Shown: positions 6,385 through 13,900 of the stretch, piece after piece
Layout: each line of letters begins with the position of its first letter
Numbering within the stretch: position 1 is the stretch's first letter
DNA from: Thermoplasmata archaeon
Lineage (GTDB): Archaea; Thermoplasmatota; Thermoplasmata; Halarchaeoplasmatales; Halarchaeoplasmataceae
NCBI GenBank assembly: GCA_019594195.1
Contig: JAFDTP010000037.1
Location: 1-16,925, forward strand
Direction of reading: 5' to 3'
Length of the DNA stretch: 16,925 nt
The notes under the pieces: generated by a model
The model's input: the letters and a program-made list of their open reading frames with translations, nothing else
The model's database searches: none
Told to the model about the DNA's origin: nothing
Program-made: the position numbers and the translations under genes

Positions 6385-7137
6385 CTAGATAGTTCTGATC
6401 TTCTTTATCTCCGGGAATTCAAAAAGCCCTGCTTCTCTATCCACGCCGATAGCTTGCATATCTCCGATATCGATCATGTCTTCCAGTATAGGGGAAAGCA
6501 GTTCTTCCTCTTGTACTCGATTCATCTGAGATCCCTGAGCTAATCTAGAAAAAGATGGAAGGACGATCAATCTTTTCCCGTTGTTCATCTCTCCGAAAAG
6601 AAAGCATCTTATCTTTTCTTTAGCTCCTACTTCATCGCTTAAAGTAAGTGCTGGGTGTTCATGGCCCATGATCACGTATTCTATATCGGGACCGTTGATA
6701 ACCTCGGTTTTTTCATGACCGTGGATAAAATTTATCCCGTCGAACACGAAGTAATCTTCTAATTCGACATCGTCGTATTTTTTAACCGGATAGATGAGGT
6801 AGTTATCATGGTTTCCTTTGACCAGGAATATCTTTTCAGCTAAAGTCGATGAGAACTCGATGAACTCTTCTACCTCTATCTTTTCCTGATAGGAAGTCTC
6901 GGAGAACTCGTGTTTTATGTCCCCGCATATGATCAATCTTTCGATGTTTTTCTCCTCGCTTATCTTTTTGAGCTCGCTTTTCATCTCGTCGAGCTGGAAT
7001 TTAGGCATATATACTCCAGAATCCGCCATCAGTGATTCAAGCCCCAGGTGGAGATCGGATATGATCAAAGCTTTCAGATCGCCCGAATAGAGCGCTGGAT
7101 AGTTTTCTATTATCTCGAATCTTCCGAATATCTTCAT
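6385..7137 (-). CDS. Calcineurin-like metallophosphoesterase of the Lhr-associated type (COG1407-like)
   Basis: The 250-residue protein holds the full metal-site set: DLHLG (28-32), GD within CGDIKHE (72-73), GNHD (108-111), HGH (139-141) and GHEH (158-161). This is the short archaeal form, predicted to be a nuclease or phosphoesterase acting on nucleic acid. In many archaea and bacteria such proteins lie next to Lhr-type or DEAD-box helicases. Here the ATG directly follows the helicase stop codon (TGA at 7138-7140, ATG at 7135-7137). The ribosome binding site ggtgag lies inside the helicase's last codons, so the two are surely co-transcribed and translationally coupled. The pairing supports a shared nucleic-acid repair or processing role, which remains inference. 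Confidence 0.93.
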   Translation of the reverse strand: MKIFGRFEIIENYPALYSGDLKALIISDLHLGLESLMADSGVYMPKFQLDEMKSELKKISEEKNIERLIICGDIKHEFSETSYQEKIEVEEFIEFSSTLAEKIFLVKGNHDNYLIYPVKKYDDVELEDYFVFDGINFIHGHEKTEVINGPDIEYVIMGHEHPALTLSDEVGAKEKIRCFLFGEMNNGKRLIVLPSFSRLAQGSQMNRVQEEELLSPILEDMIDIGDMQAIGVDREAGLFEFPEIKKIRTI

Positions 7138-9750
7138 TCAACTCTCACCTTTGACCTTATCCATGACCTTCTGATGGAGGTTCTGCAGTCTTTCCTTTTT
7201 GTCTTCGAGTTTTAGAACGTCACCTTGACTCTGGATGACCAAATTGTGTGCGAATGGCGAGGGCACGTCAGTTTCTACCACTTCGTAACTCATATCTCCA
7301 CTGCCGAGGTCTGAGATGATATCAGAAGCGTTTTCGATGTCCATATAATCTTCGATTATCTCACGATACGTCTCTTTTACGATAGGGAATTCTTCGTCGA
7401 TCTTCTCGCAGGCGGAAAGTAAAAAGTGGGACTTCATCTGCTGCTTACCTACGCTCATCTTCTTACCCTTGTAATTCCGAAGTATCATGAGTGCCCTTGC
7501 GGCAACGTGTCTGAACCTTCTCTTCATAAGCTCCGTCTTTCTGACGGCTCTTTTCAAAACGTCTCTGAGATCAGACTCAAATGCTCTTTCTATCAGCTTC
7601 TCGACCGGGATGTCCTTATCCCCGGGACATATCAAAACGAAGCCGTGATCGTCCACTACTATTCCGACGTTCGAATTCAAAATATCAGATGCGATATCCG
7701 CGAAAATACGGCAGAGAGCGTCGTTGACTTCTCTCCCGAATATCGTATGGAAGATGAGATTTATCTTATCTCCTTCGAAGTTCCTTTCTATCACGAGGTG
7801 CGAATCCGTGGGAACAGCGTCGATGTATCGGTACTGTTCTTCTAGATAAGATACTATCGAGGATACCGTATTTTCATCTACGTAATAGTTATCTTCGATC
7901 CAATCTGAAGGGTTTTCGCCCTTCTCTATCATATCTACGACTCTCCGATTGAATTCACCTATCTTTCTTCCAAGGTCGTAAGTCAAAGGTAACATCTCGG
8001 AAAACCATGAAGGCACGGTGGGAGCTTTTTCAGGCCTTGAATCTACGTAAACTTTCATACCTCTAGTGTAACGGAATTCATAGGTGTCCCCACCGTGCAC
8101 GAATATATCTCCTTTGGTGAGTCTGTCTAAAAATTCTTCGTCGAGAGTTCCTACGAAACGTCCGTTCCTGGTTTCCACCCTGTAGGCGCTCTCGTCGGGT
8201 ATCGTGCCTATATTTGTCATGTATATGACCCTGGTCATCTTCCCTCTTTTCCCGAACACCCTGTCACCGTCCTCGTCGGTGTCGATCCATATCTTTCCGT
8301 AGACCTGCTGGTCCTCGAGAGAGGCGTAGTCTCCAGCTACGTACTTCAATGTTTTTTCGTAGTCTTCTCTGTCAAGATCTCTGAACGTATAACTCTTCTT
8401 GATGGTTTCGAAGGCTTCCTCGACATCCCATCTTTTATTGCATCCCATCCCTACTATATGCTGAGAAAGCACGTCTAAACAGTTCTCCGGTATCCGTACC
8501 CTGTCCAGTTCATCGTTTTTTGCGCATCTCATCATCTCCGTACACTCCAAAGCGTCGCCTCTTTCCATGACCAGTACTCTTCCTTTCGCGTAATCACCAA
8601 AATTGTGTCCTGAGCGGCCTATCCTTTGGATCGCTCTCGAAACGCCTTTTGGTGAAGATAACTGCAGCACGAGGTCTATGTAACCTATATCTATACCTAG
8701 TTCTAATGAGGTAGAGGTCACTACGACGCTGAGTTCCCCTCCTTTCAGAGATTCTTCTACATCGAGCCTTTTTTCTCTACTCATGGACGAATGATGAGCT
8801 CCGATGTCGCCTCTATAAAATTCTGGATCTTTATTTTTAAGATTATTGACCACCCTCTCGGTTGCACTTCTAGTGTTCGTGAATATAAGTGTGGTCACAT
8901 GATCTTTAACCAATCTGTCTATCCTTTCATACATCCTCTCATTGACGACCTTCCCTGATGTGTGGATAAGGTCTTCTACCGGAGACAATACCTTTAGATC
9001 CATCTTTTTAGAGGATGATACCTGTACGATATTACAGGGCCTTGTTTTTCCGTTCTCATATCCTACTAAAAATTTTCCTATATCCTCGATAGGTGCCTGC
9101 GTCGCGGAAAGCCCTATCCGGGTTATTTCATGATCGCACATAGCCTGTAGTCTTTCTAGCGATAGAGATAGGTGTGCACCTCTTTTATTGTCACAAAGAG
9201 AATGTATCTCGTCCACTATGACGTAATTTATCTCCTGAAGCTTCTTCTTGAATTTAGGTGCGTTCAATATTATGCCCAGGGTCTCTGGAGTGGTGACCAA
9301 TATGTGTGGTGTTTCCTTCAACATCTGCTGCCTCTTTTGAGACGAGGTGTCTCCAGTCCTCACGGCGCTTCTGATATCCGGCATATCTATGTTCATCTCT
9401 TCAGCCGTTTTTTTGATACCTCTCAAGGGTTCCTTTAAGTTGCGCTGGATGTCATTTCCCAGAGCTCTCAAAGGGGAGACGTAAAGGCAGTATACTTTGT
9501 TTTCCAGTTCTCCTTTGTCTCCTTTCAGAAATAGTTCATTGAGGATCGATAAGAAAGCGGAAAGTGTTTTTCCCGAGCCGGTCGGTGATGAGACTAGTGA
9601 ATTTTTGTTTTGGTGTATCAGATCGAATGAATATCTCTGAGGCGGCGTCAACCCGTCGAACTTTTTATCGAACCACTTTTTGACGTACGGCTCAAAATCT
9701 TTCGGTAGGTTTTCAGAAGATTCAGAACCATCTACGGATTTAACGGTCAT
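7138..9750 (-). CDS. lhr: Lhr-like superfamily 2 helicase (archaeal compact form)
   Basis: The 870-residue ATP-dependent helicase has Walker A SSPTGSGKT (54-62), DEIH (180-183), SAT (LSATQAP, 214-220) and IFTNTRSATERV (289-300). It also has TSTSLELGIDIG (345-356) and QRIGRSGH (375-382). The C-terminal half (about 390-870) matches the winged-helix and Lhr-core region; the extra C-terminal domain of the 1500-residue bacterial Lhr is absent, as expected for archaeal Lhr. Lhr enzymes translocate 3' to 5' on single-stranded DNA and open forks and RNA-DNA hybrids, with roles in repair. It is the first gene of an operon with the phosphoesterase. The ATG at 9750 has no clear ribosome binding site, which is compatible with a leaderless message; the promoter would lie in 9751-9835, facing away from the next gene. 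Confidence 0.95.
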   Translation of the reverse strand: MTVKSVDGSESSENLPKDFEPYVKKWFDKKFDGLTPPQRYSFDLIHQNKNSLVSSPTGSGKTLSAFLSILNELFLKGDKGELENKVYCLYVSPLRALGNDIQRNLKEPLRGIKKTAEEMNIDMPDIRSAVRTGDTSSQKRQQMLKETPHILVTTPETLGIILNAPKFKKKLQEINYVIVDEIHSLCDNKRGAHLSLSLERLQAMCDHEITRIGLSATQAPIEDIGKFLVGYENGKTRPCNIVQVSSSKKMDLKVLSPVEDLIHTSGKVVNERMYERIDRLVKDHVTTLIFTNTRSATERVVNNLKNKDPEFYRGDIGAHHSSMSREKRLDVEESLKGGELSVVVTSTSLELGIDIGYIDLVLQLSSPKGVSRAIQRIGRSGHNFGDYAKGRVLVMERGDALECTEMMRCAKNDELDRVRIPENCLDVLSQHIVGMGCNKRWDVEEAFETIKKSYTFRDLDREDYEKTLKYVAGDYASLEDQQVYGKIWIDTDEDGDRVFGKRGKMTRVIYMTNIGTIPDESAYRVETRNGRFVGTLDEEFLDRLTKGDIFVHGGDTYEFRYTRGMKVYVDSRPEKAPTVPSWFSEMLPLTYDLGRKIGEFNRRVVDMIEKGENPSDWIEDNYYVDENTVSSIVSYLEEQYRYIDAVPTDSHLVIERNFEGDKINLIFHTIFGREVNDALCRIFADIASDILNSNVGIVVDDHGFVLICPGDKDIPVEKLIERAFESDLRDVLKRAVRKTELMKRRFRHVAARALMILRNYKGKKMSVGKQQMKSHFLLSACEKIDEEFPIVKETYREIIEDYMDIENASDIISDLGSGDMSYEVVETDVPSPFAHNLVIQSQGDVLKLEDKKERLQNLHQKVMDKVKGES

Positions 9751-9835
9751 TGATAAAGATGTAATATCGGTAGCATTTGAGTTTTGTCATCGATTACAAG
9801 AACTTTTATCCCTTTTCAGGTCATTCTGAGAAAAG

Positions 9836-9845
9836 AATAAATATA
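9836..9845 (+). promoter_or_regulatory. TATA-like box before the structured leader
   Basis: The stretch aataaatata, preceded by the purine-rich gagaaaag, predicts transcription starting near 9866. That is four bases before the first stem of the predicted leader pseudoknot. Confidence 0.5.
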
Positions 9846-9865
9846 GGTCGAGAGGTGATCATATT

Positions 9866-9932
9866 ATGGGAGTGTGGTTGATCCGATAGTCTATCTTTCA
9901 CCACCGCACTCGAATATCGGGGCGTGATAACT
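9866..9932 (+). ncRNA. Candidate pseudoknot leader (riboswitch-like) of the 9933 gene
   Basis: Stem 1 pairs gagtgtggt (9870-9878) with accgcactc (9903-9911), nine pairs with one G-U. Part of its loop, ccgata (9883-9888), is complementary to tatcgg (9915-9920), three bases after stem 1, which gives an H-type pseudoknot. The last bases of that second stem lie in the ribosome binding site ggggcgtgat (9919-9928) of the ATG at 9933. A competing local hairpin, gata (9885-9888) with tatc (9892-9895), would free the site. This resembles small translation-controlling riboswitches in layout, but I match it to no known class, and the pairings could be chance. Confidence 0.35.
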
Positions 9933-10248
9933 ATGGCTCAAGATATTTCCTCTGAAAACAAAGATAACGAGCATGAAGACACTTGGCGCCGCTCATCTAG
10001 TCTATCTATTGAAGAAGAAGCCTGAGGGTTATAGAGTGATCGACCCAGCAAAGGATATATTGGATCCTTTGATCACTGAAAGAGAGACTTCCATAATCGA
10101 AAGGGATCTTGGCTCGCGGGAGCAGATAAACGGCGGCGATGATCCTGTAAAGATGTGCCCTATATATAAGGTCGAATGTCCCAGCGATCACGTATCTAGA
10201 AACGTGAATATCGATAAAGTGATTGAAAAGGAAGAAAGGGAAAGGTGA
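9933..10248 (+). pseudogene. Small acidic protein gene, apparently broken by a one-base frame shift
   Basis: The ATG at 9933 has a strong ribosome binding site (ggggcgtgat, spacing four) and opens MAQDISSENKDNEHEDTWRR, then SSSLSIEEEA, stopping at TGA 10023-10025. Right there the next frame stays open: PEGYRVIDPAKDI, then GSREQINGGDDPVKMCPIYK, on to 10248. Joined at the gaagaagaagcctga stretch, the product would be about 103 hydrophilic residues with a CPIYKVECP pair of cysteines; no family is recognised. The downstream frame is also open upstream to an ATG at 9973, but that stretch (LGAAHLVYLLKKK) is out of register with the first frame and probably not real. An indel error, a recent mutation, or +1 programmed frameshifting at GCC-TGA-G could explain it. 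Confidence 0.45.
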
Positions 10249-10254
10249 TCTGTT

Positions 10255-10773
10255 TCAGCCGTTGTTCACCTGGTCTTCTGGTCCTGATCGTTTTTCTTCC
10301 AGTTCACTTGGTTTTTCCTCTTTTTCCTGGGGTTCTTTTTCCATATCTGTACTCTTCGGTGGTGGCGGAGGTGTTTTTGGAGATTGTTCTTTAGTTTTTG
10401 GGGTCTTAGTATTTTCAATCTTGGTCCTTTTATTTCTAGTTTCTTTAGGACTCGGTTGTCTTCTCACTTTTCTTCCTGTTTGTTTTCCTGATCGTTTTTC
10501 TGAATCTGGATCTGGTGATCCTACAAGCTTAACCCCGTAAGATATTATCTTTCCTCCTATGCTCCCCATCACAAACAAGAGTATGGCCGGTATCAAGTAG
10601 ATCAGCATGTCTACCAGTCCCGCTATACCTTCGCGATTCGTCTCGACCAGTTCCGCGAACCCCTCTATGAAATCAGGATTCAAAAAGGCATTTATCGCAA
10701 GTGCAAACGTGATAAGGAGCAGTACTATCCCAAGCACTATGATGCCGTATCCAACGCTTTTATTACTATCCAT
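10255..10773 (-). CDS. Two-TM membrane protein with long charge-segregated tail
   Basis: The protein has 172 residues and no recognised family. Two hydrophobic helices lie at about 9-29 (IIVLGIVLLLITFALAINAF) and about 52-77 (LVDMLIYLIPAILLFVMGSI), joined by a short loop with acidic residues. A soluble tail from about 85 to 172 is strongly polarised: residues 90-130 are basic (RSGKQTGRKVRRQPSPK), a PPPPP run lies near 135-139, and the last 30 residues are acidic (EKEPQEKEEKPSELEEK). Such a tail is likely disordered and may bind a partner or nucleic acid. The ATG at 10773 has gaggat seven bases upstream. The gene converges on the 9933 gene with six bases between stop codons. Function is unknown. 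Confidence 0.7.
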   Translation of the reverse strand: MDSNKSVGYGIIVLGIVLLLITFALAINAFLNPDFIEGFAELVETNREGIAGLVDMLIYLIPAILLFVMGSIGGKIISYGVKLVGSPDPDSEKRSGKQTGRKVRRQPSPKETRNKRTKIENTKTPKTKEQSPKTPPPPPKSTDMEKEPQEKEEKPSELEEKRSGPEDQVNNG

Positions 10774-10873
10774 TATCTATATCCTCGAACTATTATTGTT
10801 TATTACATATTTACATCTTATGGCCGCAAAGACTTTTCAGAGTTTTTAGAATCTCTTACTTGAGATTCAAAGA

Positions 10874-10882
10874 TTTAATATA
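10874..10882 (+). promoter_or_regulatory. TATA-like box of the giant protease gene
   Basis: The stretch tttaatata predicts transcription starting near 10904. The in-frame GTG at 10886 lies upstream of that point, so translation from it is unlikely; the ATG at 10925 is the first start on the expected message. Confidence 0.45.
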
Positions 10883-10924
10883 TGTGTGGGTCCATCAACC
10901 ATATTAAAACGTGGGTTGCAGGAT

Positions 10925-13900
10925 ATGCAGTCAGATAAAGATATGATCAAAACCGTACTTTGCGTTTTAATTATAGTCTTCTCTCTATTCTTTATAAGTA
11001 TGAGCGAAGTCCCTGAGGCTTCATCCGCTGAAGGTGAGCTCATCATGGTCGATGTATCGAATAACGAAGACTTGAAAGGATTGAGCGACTTCGATATCGT
11101 CGATCATTATGGCCAGAAGGCGCTTATAAGAGCCGATGAACTCGAGAGGGATCGTCTTCTAGATGAAGGATTTCATATAGATGAACTCCCGGCGAGGACT
11201 AAGATATCGGTAAGAGGTTACGAATTCGATGTTTTCGAGGGTGAACCGGATATATCTTCTAATATGAAGATAGATTCTTATCCCTCGGGAGAAGAAGGGC
11301 TTTACTTGATACATATGTTGGGGCCGATAAATCCAGAATGGAATCAAGAACTTCGGGATAAGGGTGTCGATATAATAAACTATGTTCCAAATTATGCCTA
11401 CGAAGTCAGCATGACCCCTGAACAGGCGGAGATGGTCGAAGACCTATTCTTCGTCGATTGGGTAGGTATCTACCATCCTGCTTACAGGATGCCCGATGAC
11501 ATAGAACCAGGTTTGGTCAATGCAAGGTTTATAAATGAACCCGATAGAGAAGATCTCATCGAGAGAGGGATGAGGACCACCGTGATTAATTCAAAAGAAT
11601 TGGATAACGGCGGAAAAACTGTAACTTTTAATGCCAGTTCCAGGGGTGTATTGAAGGATTGGGCACGGACCCGAGGATTATATCATATATCGAACACGGT
11701 CGAGCCTGAATTACACTCTGAAGTGGAGACTCAAACTATAGGAGGTGGGCTCGGATTCATGGACGACGAGCACGATGATCCCGACATACCATATAGAAAA
11801 CACGGAGATTATGGTGCATACATCAATCAGATAGGATACAGCGGTGAAGGAGTCACACTCGCCATAGCAGATACCGGTATCGGTGACGGCACGCCTGGAT
11901 ATTCAGGCCATCTAGACCTGACCGGAAGGGTAAAGGGCGGACATGGATTTGGGGATCTGGATCCTGATGACTGGGGTGATGGACACGGGCACGGTACTCA
12001 CGTCATCGGTTCAGCTGCAGGCGATTCATATCATGGCAGTGGAGAAACAGGAGAGTATCCTGGCTTTGGTAACTACCTCATGGGTCAGGGACTCGCTTAC
12101 GAATCCGAACTTTATGCTGCCAAGATATTCGGCGATGGAGGAGAGTTTCTGGCTGAAGAGTTCTATCCTATCCTAGAGATACCTAAACAGGAGTCCGATG
12201 CTTATATCCATATGAATTCTTGGGGTTCGGCCACATTTGGGGAATATACAGAGCTAGACAGCGTTTTCGACCAGGCCGTCAGGGACGCTGATAGAGAAAC
12301 TGATCATAACGAGCCTATGGTGATCACCGCTTCAGCCGGGAATTCGGGTCCTATCGAACAGAGTACTGGAAGCCCCGGTAACGCTAAAAATATCATAACT
12401 GTGGGTTCGACTCAAAGTTACATGCCTGATGGTAGGGATTACGGAGGCAGGGATACCGATGATATATCGATGGTGTCAAGATTCAGTTCCCGCGGTTGGA
12501 CCGAAGATAATAGGATAAAGCCGGATGTAGTGGCACCCGGGGAGAATGTTCTCTCTTTGGGATCTCCAAGGCTCTATGATAGGTCTACTTACGATTGGAA
12601 GTCCGGTACTTCTATGTCGAATCCAGCGGTCGCTGGAGCGGCATCTGTCGTCGTCGAGTGGTTCGAGGAAGAATTTGGTGAGAAGCCCAGCCCGGCGATG
12701 GTAAGATCCATTTTGATAAATACCGCCGAAGACCTGCAGGATGACGGATGCAGGAACGAACATATACCTAATAAAGACGAAGGCTGGGGGATGGTAGATA
12801 TATCAAAACTTGAATACCCCATTGATGATCCGGTTCCATTTTCTGTAGTCGATGAATCAGAAACTATCCAGACCGGCGATGTTCATGAATATGAACTGTC
12901 AGCGGACAGGTTGGACGAACCTCTAAAGATAACGTTGGCTTGGACCGATAAAAACGCGGAGGAGGGAGACGAGATCGCTCTTAAAAACGATCTCAATCTA
13001 GAAGTCACCTCTCCCAGCGGAGAGACCTACAGAGGCAACGCATTTCGTAGAGGTTGGTCCCAGGCCGATTCTAACGCGATCGATGATTTCGATATGAAGC
13101 GGGACGGGTGGGACGATGTCAACAATGTTCAGAACGTATACATCGATCCAAACGAGATCGAGGAAGGAGATTACACCATCAGTGTCGAGGGGTTCAATGT
13201 ACCTTTGGACGGCACTAACGATGGTGATATAGATCAAGATTATGCTCTAACCATTTACAATTCAGAAGGGTCTGATATTGAAACCACGAGAGGCTCTCAA
13301 GTCACCGGTCAGGAAAGAGTATCCAGAACTAGTCATGAGGAGGATGAACATGGATCTGAATACACGGAAAGAGACCCTATACAGATACCCAGCGACCTTG
13401 GATTTGAGGTCCTTGCTGATCAGAACGGATGGCCGGGCAGTGGAACAGAGGATGATCCCTTCATCATAGAAGATTATGCTATAGACGGTGAAGGGTCGAA
13501 TTTTCCGATACATATCGAAGATGTACGGGTTCATTTCATAATTAGAAATAATAGATTCTATAACGCTGATCGTAACAGTAGAGCGACATCTGATCACAGT
13601 GGCATATACTTGTCGAATACTACCAACGGGATTATAAGGGACAATGAGATGGAACTCAACTCTTATGGCCTCTTGGTCGAAGAATCCTTTGGAAATATAA
13701 TAGAAGATAACACGGCTTTGAATAATCATGTGGGTTTTCATCTTCTGTCATCGGAAGATAATAAATTGGAGAACAATGTCGCCTCCAAGTACTCCCATCC
13801 GGTTTATGGAGACGGAGTTTTATTAGAAGGATCGGAGGAAAATACGATCGTGAACAATCAAGTCGTGAACAACAATAACGGGATCATGGTCCGAGATTCT

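Noticed and set aside
7426..7845. 139-codon plus-strand frame inside the helicase gene
   Set aside because: It is the antisense of a confidently identified helicase with good conservation of motifs; composition is not protein-like.
9846..9932. Leader matched to known riboswitch classes such as c-di-GMP or SAM
   Set aside because: The conserved core sequences of those classes are absent; only the general pseudoknot layout is shared.
13262..13741. 159-codon minus-strand frame inside the protease gene
   Set aside because: It is the antisense of the well-supported beta-helix region and has no promoter or ribosome binding site.
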